Assembly: GCA_014607495.2 (NCBI GenBank)
Contig: CP053163.1
Location: 11,319,341 to 11,383,340 of the forward strand
DNA: 64,000 bases
From: Carposina sasakii
Lineage: Eukaryota > Arthropoda > Insecta > Lepidoptera > Carposinidae
Direction: 5' to 3'
The first letter of the stretch is position 1; each line of letters begins with the position of its first letter. This document shows, piece by piece, positions 10,082-21,566 of the stretch. Below the pieces are notes generated by a model. That model made no database searches. It was not told the DNA's origin and saw only the letters and a program-made list of their open reading frames with translations. A program made the position numbers and the translations under genes.

Positions 10082-10756
10082 ACATGCCTATATACAACTT
10101 TCAATGCCTGGGGTACGGTTTAATTAGGCTTAAAAACTTATCAATAGTTTTGTAATAATTTGTTTTACTTACTTAGGTATATTTCTCAGTAACTTTAGCT
10201 GAGAGGTTGTTTAAGATACAGGAAGGTCATGTCATTTTCATAAAAGGTTAAAAGAAAAACTTAATAAATTGTATAGTAAATTCGAGTCGAAGTCGACCGT
10301 CAGACAAGTACAAGTAAAATCAACAGTGCTGTCGAATTGAAACAGTACGCCGGCACTTGGACGTGTGTAAACGTCGCACTTCCTGATTCTCCCTGATATC
10401 AGAACAAAGCTTCATTTGGAGAAATTTGTTTGACGATAATACTTTGATTGAACTTCACAAGACTATGCAACAATTGTTAAATTAAATTCAGAGATGTAAT
10501 TTCAAATAAGACATACATAGCATGCAGGTTTCAATATTACAAGTCAGACTCAACAATATAATTCATTGCAAGTGTCATACAAGTAATAAAAAATAATTAA
10601 ATTATAGAATAATTTAATATAGCGAATATGACGTATATGTAACTAAACAGTCGACTCCGGATGGGTATCTGCCATTGAATATGTAAAACATCATAGATAC
10701 CTTACGCCAATTTAATCTAGCAAGTAAACTTCGAAGTTAAATTCATGATGTCAATT
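10082..10756. other. AT-rich non-coding DNA
   Basis: No gene or repeat recognised. Confidence 0.5.
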
Positions 10757-10905
10757 AAAGCCTTGAGCACACCGGATGCATATACGTGAACGTAAGCGTA
10801 GACGTACACGTACCTCCGAGTTTAATGTATGGAACTGTCACCGCTTGACGTCTATGCTTACGTCTACGCATACGCATCCGGTCTGCCCGTGCCTATACAT
10901 GGAAG
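10757..10905 (+). mobile_element. MITE with internal palindromes, truncated copy
   Basis: Starts AAAGCCTTGAGCACACCGGA and matches the complete element at 16005-16227 through the CGTAAGCGTAGACGTACACG block and its inverse, CGTCTACGCATACGCATCCG. It breaks off after GTGCCTATACATGG, so the right terminus is lost. Confidence 0.7.
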
Positions 10906-13431
10906 GTTTACTTAGTATTTAACGGTCGAAAGCGGAGTGAAAACCGATGATTTCAGCGCATGTGTGTACCCAATGGGCTATTTTACCATGCTGAGACGCA
11001 ATGTTTGCGCCCGGGCAGCGTTTTAGTTGGAATATTTTAGTGGAATCGGGGCGCAGGTTGAAGTACGCCAGCCGGCGAAGTAGGCAAGTCCCTGTGGGTA
11101 GCTGTTATCCAATTTTATAGGAATATTCCTCGTATCCCCTGTGCGTCGTCACGGATTTAAGACCGCAGTCTGAGTACGGCCCAGGAATTTGCTTATTATA
11201 TAAATGTACTATTTGTTTTACCTACTTTACATAAAAAATACTTACATACCTATACTATCAAATCTTACATATCCTTCTAGATTATTTTCGAATTAAGGTA
11301 ATGTAATGAAATAGGTACCTACTTTAAAATTCCTATTTCCTATTGTTTACTTTATTTATCAGTATACGAGTATATATAATGTTATATCGACAGATAATAT
11401 TATGTTGATCTGTTAAACCAGTAAGGAAAGTGGAATTGGAAATGATTATACAATTTTACGTATGTACGAGTATAATATACATAAATAAAATTATAAGATC
11501 ACCCTTCTTTCCCGGAGTAGTAGGCAGGGATCACGCATCTCCTAACACACCTATTTTACTCGTACTTAGAAGAAAAGAGACATAATGCAGCTGAAGTAAC
11601 ATAATTATATGTATAGTACATACATAATAGAGATGCATGTTTAATTTTTTCCCTACTGTGGCAAAGTAAAAAATCAAATGTTATTTTTTTTTTATATTTC
11701 TAGTACATAGTTTAAGTAATAATTTTATACAAAGCAATCCGCCAGTAAGTGCAATAAAGCCTAACCTTACTCCTGAAACATGACTACCGTTGTCGAAGAA
11801 CCTAAATTATTTATTAAAAAGTATATAAAGAAGTGATTTATAGTCCTGAAAAATAAAATACTAGCTACAAGATGAGATTTAAGTACGAAAATTAATATTT
11901 AAACATTCTTGCGTATTAGATGTTTATGACAAAACAAGCAATATTGATAGAGGAGGATCAGAACAAAAAAATTGTGATACCAAACAAAAGATTAGAAAAA
12001 TTACGAAAGCTAAGTTATCTGCCGGCGTTTGTTAGGCCTAAATATAATAATTTCTATGGAAAAAGAATATGACAATATATTCTAACAGATATTATAAATG
12101 AATTACCTTTAAACATACAAACTCATTATTTACAAACACATAAATATATAAATAAAATAAAACAATACTATATGAACTCTGATCGTTCGTAGGTACGTTT
12201 AGGCTGGGGGTACGTAAACCGACGAAATAATAACGTGTGATCAAATTCCTTTTATAAGACAAGACCGCACTAGGCGGATAAATCCAAAGGGTTTTCGATA
12301 TCTAGTGATTAAGTGTTTTTATAAATAAATGTAATATGCATTACTTAAATAAATAAATACAAAATATCTAGGCTAAGCTATCTGGCCATGGGGAAAACCG
12401 GCCCTTAGTCGAAGAAATAAGAAAAATAAATTCTTAGTAGTTCATCGGTCGAAAAGATGAGAAAACTCGAAATAAACCCATAGATCTTATATTCGACATA
12501 AGTCTACAAAAAATTGCAACTTGCTGGCAATTACTCGTGCAGAAATTAACGTTCTACCAACGCGGGCCAGCGGTATGCAGTTTGATCCAATCTGCTAACC
12601 CTTCATTTAACAAGGCAAATGGACGGCACAGGCGTACCTATCAATCAATGAGCATGCTTCGACGCGTCGGTATTCATCAAACGGCTTTGTTTCAATCACA
12701 CGTGAAACTAAATTTCGACAACGAATTCAATATTTTTTAAATTGTTTGTTTTAAGTTTCAGTTGCTGTATATTTTAGTGCAAACTTTTTTGCTGTATATG
12801 TGTTAAAATATTATTTAAAGGAAGTAAAATGGTTGAAACTTCTCTTTAAACTGGTAAATGAAAAATCTGACATTATATTTATTTTGTATTATATTTTATG
12901 TATAGGTATGTTATAAATGAGAAAGTAAGTTAATAGTTGTTTACGTTTATTACTAATGCACGGATTTTGATAAAATTTGGCAGTTATTAAATGTAGTTTG
13001 TACTTCAGTAAAAAAACATTAGCTATAACGTTTAAAGTTTGTATACCTACTTACCTAATGATATTAAAATTAAATTTTAAATTACATTAAAAATACCTTT
13101 AATTTATTTTAAAAATTTTCCGATGGTTTATAAAATCCATTTAGCCATTCAACCCTTCGGGCAAAGAAAATGAAGTGGCACAGGAATACCTATCAATCAG
13201 CGGCGGCACAGCCGACACGTTATTCATTGGGGGTCAGTGGAACATGGTCTGAGTGCCTATCAGGATTTCCGGCTTACGGGCTTTAATTGGGCATATTTTT
13301 TATATTTTTCTCCTTTTTCACTGAAGGGTTTTTAGATGGGAATAATTTTTAAGGTAAATAGTAAAAAATATTGGATGCGTGCTAGTGTTTGATGTCGGTA
13401 AGCCTACTCTTGTGTTTTTGTAATAGTTGTA
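10906..13431. other. AT-rich non-coding DNA
   Basis: No gene supported. A ~55-bp segment at about 12595-12650 (GGCACAGGCGTACCTATCAA) is echoed at about 13148-13203 (GGCACAGGAATACCTATCAA), which marks an unnamed dispersed repeat present twice within 600 bases. Confidence 0.45.
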
Positions 13432-13590
13432 ATCCCTTTTTACCCGACTGCGCACTAATGAGGGTTATGTTGTTCCTGTATAATATGTATGTATATTTCC
13501 TTGATAAGCTCTAGAGCCTAAACGGCTTGCATTTGAGCTTGAAAGGTATTATTAGAATCGTCTTGACGTGAGAATAAACTGGGCCAATTT
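13432..13590. mobile_element. Small MITE-like repeat (ACCCGACTGC...ACTGGGCC), copy 1
   Basis: Shares order and wording with 34025-34175: ACCCGACTGC, GGGTTAT, TATGTATGTATAT, AGAGCCTAAACGGCTTGCATTTGAGC and ACTGGG. The ends form a short imperfect inverted repeat (ACCCGA/CTGGGC). No coding. Confidence 0.6.
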
Positions 13591-13621
13591 TTTTTTAATT
13601 CATTTAAATTTTACAAATACA

Positions 13622-13905
13622 TCTATACATATAATAAAAATGTAGCGAATCGCTGTCTGTACATGCAAGACATATGAAAAAAAAAATTATAGGAGACTTT
13701 ATCAACGCAATAGTACCCAAAATAATGATTTTTTGAATTTTTGTCTGTTTGTGTGTTTTTGCACGCTAATCTCAGAAACCGATTTTAATGCAGTTTTAGG
13801 AGTATATTGTGACAGGTTCAACTGAACATATAGGCTACTTTTTGTCCCGGATAATTTCGACATTTTGTTTTTTTTTCTGTAGTCCACGCGGCGGAGTAGG
13901 TTATA
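13622..13905 (+). mobile_element. Small Helitron-like element, 3' end lost
   Basis: Begins A|TCTATACATATAATAAAAA as in the copies at 16246 and 57078. It contains CACGCTAATCTCAGAAACCG, ATATTGTGACAGGT, CATATAGGCTACTTTTTGTC and CTGTAGTCCACGCGGCGGAG. The usual 3' hairpin and CTAG terminus are missing. Non-autonomous. Confidence 0.65.
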
Positions 13906-13947
13906 TAGTTAGTTATTCATCCACAACAGCTACCAAATCCTCTGCTA

Positions 13948-14281
13948 ATTAGTCTTTGATTTAGAAAATTTAATAATCTCTACCTTTAAATTCTATTTTC
14001 CAACTCTATTTCAACGTGGAGAAATACAATTTTTAAACCCACCAGTCCGTTTTCAATTTGATGCCGATACACTTCGACATGTTTTGCCTTCAAATTGGAA
14101 AACTGTGGAAATGTTTCGAATACTCAAAGGCAACATTGAACAAAGTAATGCGCATTTACAAATACCTTCCACTGATCCTCCTGCTGAAAGTCTGAAATTT
14201 CCTGAAGTTCGTACCGACTTATATACTAATCGAAACTTAAACGTTAACATTATAATGTTTATGTTGCTTAATTGGAAATAA
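13948..14281 (+). other. Unidentified open frame of 110 codons
   Basis: The + frame stays open from just after a TAA at about 13945 to the TAA at 14279-14281. Its middle has protein-like composition, for example FDADTLRHVLPSNWKTVEMF and NAHLQIPSTDPPAESLKFPE. No initiator ATG precedes this part and no convincing splice sites bound it. It could be a fragment of a transposable-element protein, a retropseudogene piece or an exon. I do not recognise the family. Confidence 0.3.
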
Positions 14282-14394
14282 TATTTGATAATTATTATTG
14301 AAGATGTAGGTACCTACTTATCTTAAAACCTTATTCGTCATTAACTTGGCTTATAGTTAGTAGTTTGGTTAGCAAACACTAGGATCTATTTGTA

Positions 14395-14812
14395 AAATCA
14401 TGTGCTGTAAATAACAGATTAAAAAGAAACCCTAATAGGTTAGTTCTTGACGAAATACCAAAGTCAGCAAAATATGGTAAAAGCTGTCTCACAGTGTATG
14501 TAAAAATATATAACAAATTACCAAACGACCTAAAATTAATAAATAATTCAATATTTAAAATAAGACTACGCAAGTGGCTTCACGAAAAAAACTTTTATAA
14601 TTTAGAGGATTTCTTTAAGTGTAGGAACAAATACTCGTATAACTAGGTACCAATTATTATTTGACATTGTAAGGATAAATTTAATTTAAGTTTAGTTTAC
14701 TTTATAATTTGCATGCTAAGTTTAATTGGCTATATAAGGACAATTTTTTAAATGTGACATCTTAATTTACAATGTTTAATTGCAAATAAAGATTTATCTT
14801 ATCTTAAAAATT
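14395..14812 (+). pseudogene. Non-LTR retrotransposon, C-terminal remnant with 3' UTR and tail
   Basis: Codons 14395-14646 give a peptide with KIYNKLPNDLKLINNSIFKI and LRKWLHEKNFYNLEDFF before a stop. This resembles the conserved C-terminal end found after the reverse transcriptase in several insect LINE families. After it comes about 150 bases of 3' UTR, then AATAAAG and a (TTATC)n-type tail (ATTTATCTTATCTTAAAA). It is cut off upstream at a stop, so only the last ~80 residues survive. The clade is uncertain (CR1- or Jockey-like). Confidence 0.6.
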
Positions 14813-14850
14813 AGGTAAAAGCCCCTAATAAGGACCTGAGCTAATTCGCG

Positions 14851-15035
14851 GCTTTACTAGAGTACGTCAAATGTATCTCCTTCTGTACATATCGTAAAAG
14901 TCGACTGAGAAACTCGGGCATTTTCTCAGGCGATAAGCTAGCAACTTGTCACTGATCATTTACATTCCCGCTATGCTAAGAGTGGCAGTGGGATTTCTTT
15001 TTTGGTCTTGCACTTCTGGCTACCCTATTTCGTCG
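14851..15035 (+). repeat. Family C retroposon
   Basis: Shows GTCGACTGAGAAACTCGGG, GGCGATAAGCTAGCAACTTG, CATTCCCGCTATGCTAAG and TGGCTACCCTATTTCG in family order. The terminal CACAGCCG and tail are missing or mutated. Confidence 0.65.
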
Positions 15036-16004
15036 TTAATTCAGATTATTTACAATTAGAAAAATAATCTTAAAGCCTAACATTCAATAACATTAAAGTT
15101 ATTCAGCCTATAATTACGTAACCTTAAATGGACGCGACTTTTTCAGTTGAACGTAGAGCGACTCGTTCCATCCAGTTGGCAGCAAGGCTTAATTAACTCT
15201 ACGTACTAAATGACATTTAATTAAAATTACAAGTAGAACAAGTGTGTGATAAATTACTCTCTATGTCATGTGCAGCTAGGTTCAAAATATGCTTGGATAC
15301 TTGCGACGATAGGGAGGCTCATTTTTACTATGCACCGTTTAAAGATTTAGTTTTATTATATTTTACTGTTAAGATAAGTTTTGATAGAAAAAATATTAAT
15401 ACTTAGTAAGTACATGAATAGTTGTAATAAAGGAGAAATGAAAAACAAGACAGTCAAATTTCTAAAATGTCGCAACAATTCCGTTTAATGTTTAAAGTAA
15501 ATTGCAACTTGGCTGTTAACTGAGAATAAACAAAATAAAGTACTTTTGAACGTTATTTATGTTAAGCAAGAAATAACACCAAAAGTATTCATTACAACTT
15601 CAACTATAAACAAAACCGTTGGCAACTTTTGGAACGTGAGCAAAACTTCGGTTTTCGAACTGAAAGCGAAACGTCAACCGGATTAAAAATTCAAAATGGC
15701 TTCTCCATTGGCGGGAGGATCGCGTAAATTGCACGCCGCTGTTTGCAAAATTTATGGAAGAGCTGTGAGCTGCTCGCCTCGTAGTTAGTGTTATTTTAAC
15801 GTCCATAAACAGATACAGGTTTACTAATAGCCTGTTTGATAGTTTCGCGTTTTAAACATTAATTAAACTCACATTAATAACACACAGATTGCTCTGGATC
15901 TCTCTCTTTAAGATACTCATAAATTGTACGATCTTTTCTTGGTAATGAAAGATAGCAATATCATGCTAGTAATATTCAATACATTACAAGTGTGGTTACA
16001 GAGT
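15036..16004. other. AT-rich non-coding DNA
   Basis: No gene supported. The somewhat GC-richer stretch 15600-15800 may be an unnamed repeat. Confidence 0.4.
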
Positions 16005-16227
16005 AAAGCCTCGAGCACACCGGATGCGTATGCGTGCACGTAAGCGTAGACATACACGTACCTCTGAGTTTGATGTATGGAACTGTCACCGCTTAACGTC
16101 TATGCTTACGTCTACGCATACGTATCCGGTCTGCCCGTGCCTATACAGTTCCATACTTTACAACTCAGCGGTACGTGCACGTCTACGATTACGTGCACGC
16201 ACACGCATCCGGTCTGCTCGAGCCTTT
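16005..16227. mobile_element. MITE with TIRs and internal palindromes, complete copy
   Basis: Termini AAAGCCTCGAGCACACCGGA and TCCGGTCTGCTCGAGCCTTT are inverted repeats with a few mismatches. The inside repeats an ACGTAAGCGTAGAC motif and its complement several times, so the whole element can fold into nested hairpins. No reading frame of substance. A truncated relative lies at 10757. Confidence 0.75.
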
Positions 16228-16245
16228 AATCGAGAGGAAATATTA

Positions 16246-16552
16246 TCTATACATATAATAAAAATGTAACGGGTCGCTGTCTGTACCTACATTGAAGATA
16301 TATGAGAAAAATATTATAGGAGACCTTTATCAACGCAATAGTACCCAAAACAATGATTTTTGATATTTTTGTCTGTTCGTCGGTTTGTCTGTGCGTTTGT
16401 GCACGCTAATCTCAGAAACGGCTGAACCGATTTCGATACAGTTTTCAGGAATATATTGTGACAGGTCCTTAACATATAGGCTACTTATTATCCCGGGAAA
16501 ATGTTTTTATCCCGGAAAATTTCGACATTTTGTTTTTTCTGTAGTCCGCTAG
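16246..16552 (+). mobile_element. Small Helitron-like element, A|TC...CTAG|T, 3' hairpin deleted
   Basis: The 5' end is A|TCTATACATATAATAAAAA and the 3' end is GTAGTCCGCTAG|T, both as expected for Helitron insertion between A and T. Compared with related copies, about two dozen bases that form the 3' palindrome are missing between two GTCC-like repeats. Coding capacity is absent, so it is non-autonomous. Confidence 0.7.
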
Positions 16553-16719
16553 TAAATAAATGTAATAAGAGAAAATGTACGTGTTTGCTGTCCGTCCGCT
16601 TAATCGTTTCACAATCGTTTTATTAGTCATCCAGTCGTGAAAATCCCAGCCATTATCACTCAGAAATATAGGCATAAAGTTCAAAAACCACATACCTAAC
16701 AGCACCAATTCAAATCGTA

Positions 16720-16945
16720 GACGGCCGATTGGTGTAGTTGGTAGTGGCCCTGCCTGCGACGCCATAGGTCCGGTAGGTTCAAACATTGATATGATGAATA
16801 TCGATGTTTGTTTCCGAGTCATGGATGTTTATATACTTATCTATGTATTTATATACCGTTGCTTAGTACCCACGACACAAGACCTTAGGGATCTTAGTGT
16901 GGGATTAGGTCAATGTGTTGTGAAGTGTGTGAATGTGTGTGTGTG
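16720..16945 (+). mobile_element. Family D tRNA-derived SINE lacking its B-box
   Basis: The head GACGGCCGATTGGTGTAGTT carries a perfect A-box. The sequence then jumps from ATAGGTCC to GGTAGGTTCAAAC, so 14 bases holding the B-box are gone. The body and a GT-rich tail follow. Without a B-box this copy should not be transcribed by RNA polymerase III, so the deletion probably arose after insertion. Confidence 0.85.
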
Positions 16946-19175
16946 TGTGTATGAAATAGGCATACGTCTCAAAATAGAATATGCGCACCGCACCAGTTAG
17001 TTGCACGAAGCACGAACTCGGTCGCACACTACTCGTATTTTAACTGAGATTTATAACTGCCCTTGTCGGACCGTGACAGAGGCATATTATAAAGTGCAAG
17101 AGTATGTTTTATTATCTGTGTCACAATACTTTAGAGCTATTTTGTAAGGCTCTATGCGGGTGTTGTATTTCCCGCTCACAATTTTCTGCAGGTTAATACT
17201 CCAGCCGATTCGATAATAAAACTTTTTGTTGGTGATTTCTATTTTCAAATTCTGTTTGTATCTTTTAAACAATTGGCTGTGCAATTTCAATTTCAAAATA
17301 CGGGTTTTTTCTGAGTACTGCAAAATGTTAGTTAAGCAACACAAAGCGGCTTAGAAATTAAGATAAAAGTGTCAATAAACCTAGCAAGTATTAGTAAACA
17401 TAGGTAACCAAAACATGCCGTGAAAACAAAATAAGAAGTCACATCGACAATTTAAAAACATAGCAAGGAATCAAACCTAGCATAGGTTACATAGATCGTT
17501 GACCGCTGACTGTTAGACCGACCAATGAAATTGCTTTAAAGTTTAAAAGGAAAGGTTGGTACATTTTTTATTAAAAGCCATTAGTTATTCATCTGGGTGC
17601 AGATGAGGTTACCTTCCCTGTTTTATTACTAACAGACATATTTACACTTAAAATGTAGCAAATATGTCCATATTGTGGCAAGTAAATGTTTCGCAGGGAA
17701 TACCTTGAAAATCCCAAATCCTTTTATCGTCTCCCAACACACCCGTATTAAAACTACAATGAATAGCGAATATGTTGCGTACTTTAAGCCTTTATAAGTA
17801 TATGTTCAGAACTACGATAGGGACTGTCCGATTTTTATTGGATTCTTACGCTTCAGAGATCTCACAAAGGATTCCGAGTACAGAACACATTACCAAACCT
17901 ATTTAGAGCAAAAGCGAAATTCTATGACGTTGGAAATACGAAGCAAATGCTATTATAATGCGATACATTGGGTTCCGCCAAATCTGATTGCACATCTATC
18001 ACGGCATACGTCAAATTCTACTATTTAGTCTAAGCAATCCCATGTTGCTTTACATACCGTAAATAAAGTTCTGTATTGATGAAAGGGATTCACTTTGAAG
18101 GGACTTTGAACTTTAATAGCTATTCAATAAGGCGAATGATAGAATTGATATATCTTTTAGCTATCTTTATAGGAAAGTATATATATTTAGTGAATGTTTT
18201 AAAGAAGGTTGTTATATATAATCAAGAATAATTTCCTTTTTTGGACTTCCTGCTAAGTGCAAATCTCTGCTTACTCCTATGGAACAGGCGTGAGGATATA
18301 ATATAGAGACTGTGGACGTCCGCGACTTCGTTTTCGTAAAGTTAGGAATGCCTGTTCTTTCCTGATCCCTTCTTTTTAGATTATTATGTCATGCAAACAA
18401 TACATCCTCCAAGATTCAGGTCTCTTAAGATTAGCGATTAAGGCTATTACTTTGGTCCGTCAGTCATACAGGACAAAGCATTTTATATATAGGTATAGTT
18501 GACGGATCTTCCTACTTGTTTCGATCCCTTTACATTGATACCTTCATAACCTGAACTAAATCAAGAAGCCATCTAGGTCGGTGCAATTTTGTGCATCACT
18601 TGGTTTCCTGGTAAAAGCAGTCAAATATATTATTAGGCTATTAAGCATTCCAGAATCGTAGACAGGAAGTACCCGTGTCAACTCCAGCGCGGCGAGCTCT
18701 CGTCACTTTATTTCCGGTCTGCAGCGGATGCTAGTGAAGTTCACTCTTAATAGCAGAAATGCTAAAATAATGTGCCCTAGAAAATATAATTTTAAAGTTT
18801 GGGATGTAAAATGTTGCCTACCTTTTTTCAGAATTATTACATAACGCTATTGCCCCTGAGTCCGCGTAGACTTTAAAATATTGTCTATACTTCTTCGTAC
18901 TCCCATCTTTATGTTTGGTAAAATTCAAAAATGTTGGTTAAGCGAAACAAATTCATTAAGTCCACATCTGAATATTTTGCTGCTACTTATAATCAGGACC
19001 TATGTAACCGAGAAAGGATACCGAACGGACTCCAATGTAATTTGGCTATTATATAAATAGCTTGTAGCTGCAATAGGTTATATATACTTAGGTTAACTAT
19101 TAATAGTAGACGCATTTTAAATTAGCGGACGTCTCGCAAAACATATTTTTTCCATGTCGAATAATTAATTTAGAC
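16946..19175. other. AT-rich non-coding DNA
   Basis: No gene or clear repeat recognised in this stretch; the reading frames present look like chance. Confidence 0.45.
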
Positions 19176-19313
19176 TAACAGCCAATTTCTATTTTTAATC
19201 AGCCGATTTTTTGCATATCTCAGATTTAATATTCAATTGTTTTCATACAAAATTTCAAATTAGGAATAAATCAGAGATTCTTTTTGATCTCTCGTATTGA
19301 AATTGGCCGTTAG
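19176..19313. mobile_element. 138-bp MITE with ~15-bp TIRs
   Basis: CTAACAGCCAATTTC at the left pairs with GAAATTGGCCGTTAG at the right. Inside are CATATCTCAGATT, ACAAAATTTCAAATT and AATCAGAGATT. A partial relative lies at 22111-22223. Confidence 0.7.
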
Positions 19314-19850
19314 ACTCCTCTGAATAATTTCCTTATTCTATATTCGACTCCAGCTATTCACAATTTAATTTGTCAGATGTTCCGTATATTTTGCTGTCTA
19401 AAATCTAGTATAACGAGACGAGGTTATAACTCTACGCGCGGTTTATTAGTAGCGGCTTATGCCCTATATCTCGTAAACATAGCCTTTTTAAACGCCAATT
19501 CCAATTCTCATTCTCACACACCCCCATATACCATCAAGTTTAAAATCTGTATTCCACCAGGCTCGTGAACGTTCCAGTAAGACGTTCCACTGTTCTGTAC
19601 TGTGATCCGGAAGTATCCGCATCTTCTCAGCTCAGCTAGAATCCCGCCATTGGATTTCCGATCCGGCGCCGCTTCCAGGCTCAAAAGACTTAGTTTATCT
19701 TTAAAATAGTAGAGATAACTAGGTCTTGAAATGTAAGCAGATTATATTTCTACTGTTTTCTTGTAAATGCGAAAGTGTTGATGAGTATGTCTAAACATTG
19801 ATTTTTATAAATACAAACAAACACTTCAAGAGTCAGTTCGCATATGTTAC
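19314..19850. other. Non-coding DNA
   Basis: No gene or named repeat recognised. Confidence 0.4.
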
Positions 19851-20101
19851 ATGCATACATATAATCACGCCGTTATCCCTTACGGGGTAGGCAGAGCACC
19901 AAGGGCCGATAGAACCACATGGTGGCACTTCTGTGCAATTTTGAGGGTATAGTTGAGATGTACAAGTTCGATTAGTTGTGACAGGTGGTCAGCCCATCGC
20001 CTACAAATAACTTGTACAGTATGCGCGGGAATAAAAGCAGCTGTAGTATTATACGTTTTTTTTTTCACTCCCAGAGCAGTATAGAAGACCCAGAGCAACA
20101 T
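19851..20101 (-). repeat. Family B retroposon, near full length
   Basis: Tail (ATGCATACATATAATCACG on +) at the left, body through GGGCCGATAGAACCACATGG and GCGCGGGAATAAAAGCAGC to CTCCCAGAGCAG at the right. ATATGTTA occurs on both sides (19842-19849 and 20102-20109), a likely target duplication. Confidence 0.8.
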
Positions 20102-20109
20102 ATATGTTA

Positions 20110-21210
20110 TTTTGTACGAAATCTTTTATTATTCTCTTTATATTAGTTAAGGGGATGCAGCTGATGTATTCTAGTGACGCCCTGTATAAGCAAAGTAATA
20201 TGTAGTGTATATTATATATTTGAAGCACATACCTATGGAGGTCTGGAAAATTTATGAAAATCGAGAGTACTTTTAACCGATGTCGATTAATCGCGCCGAT
20301 ATCGATAGCTTATATTAATTATAACCCAATACTCGTTACTCGAATAAACGTCGGAATTCGGGTATTACCGAAATGAAAATCGGCTTAGCTAAAGATTAAA
20401 TATGAATAGGCGTACCGTTTGGTGTGTGTTGTGGAGCAAGGTATGAAAGATAGCGTCTTATGATCGGTTCATATCTGATGGAAAATCCGTCGCATATTTG
20501 TCAGTCGCGTAGCGTCAGAACAGGCAAATATCAAAACAACCTTTCACAATCAACCGATGATGGATTAGTTGCGTTTGCCCGTACCTGGAGATACGCTCAA
20601 CGCATCTTCCGTTAGATATTTCTGTAGTCACAACAAAAATCTTAGAAATTATAATAAAATAATTGTAGATTTTGTTTACGACTCGCAAATTTGATTACTT
20701 TGACTAGTAAAAAAGTTTGAATATTATAAACGTTCAAAAGACCGGGGCGACAACAATTAGGGCTTGATTGAAATTTATAAATCATACATCAAAATACATT
20801 CATTCAACTAAAATTAATAACAAATAATTCATTATTTTAAAATGGTTTTAGATATTATTTTATAACTTGTACCAGGCTAGCAGCTCACGAAAGATAATAG
20901 GAGCTCAAAGCGACTCGAAACCTTGATCCCGGGGCTTAAAATTAAAATATTCGATACGCGCCTCTTCTTGCAGAATTATAAAATGTTGAACTGTTCAGTT
21001 CACTACCTTCCCTGAACCTTCTCATAGATATATTCCTCTATATAAGTACTAAAGGATTTTTTTTTTTTGCTTACCTTTATATTCAATGACTAAAAGCAAG
21101 TTACTTGATCATAAATCAAGTAGTAAGGTCAAAAACGTCACTGAATAGTCCATTTACGTATTTGAACTAATAGTACTTAACTAACAGATCAAACAAATTA
21201 GCCCAACATA
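20110..21210. other. AT-rich DNA with one family C scrap
   Basis: A fragment of family C (GATGCAGCTGATGTATTCTA) lies at about 20155-20185. No gene supported. Confidence 0.5.
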
Positions 21211-21223
21211 GTATGAAATATCA

Positions 21224-21349
21224 CGGTCACCAACCCGCCTGCCCAGCGTGGTGACTATGGGCAAAACTCCCCTGTGGTAGTAGCCTTGTGGCCTGCCCTG
21301 GGGGAGGCCTACGTCCAGCAGTTGACTGCAATAGGCTGAAGAAGAACAA
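21224..21349 (+). repeat. Family A retroposon, 5'-truncated, with target duplication
   Basis: A 126-bp insertion flanked by a perfect 13-bp duplication, GTATGAAATATCA (21211-21223 and 21350-21362). It begins CGGTCACCAACCCGCC, ends GGACGTAGGCC-type sequence read as GAGGCCTACGTCCAGCAG, then GCAATAGGCTGAAGAAGAAC. This is direct evidence that family A moves by target-primed retroposition with 5' truncation. Confidence 0.9.
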
Positions 21350-21566
21350 GTATGAAATATCAGTTGAAGTAATAATCTAATTTTTACTGAACTATTTTAT
21401 AACGGATACCGATTGACCATCCTGTAAAACCGGAACTGGTCAACCGATCTACTATATACACGCTAGCCATGAGTAGTTTTTAAGTTAGTGATATAAATTT
21501 TTACCCTTCTGGAAGTACGAGTATTTAATTTTGGTTGTTTGGTAATTAAAAACCTTAGAACTTTTA

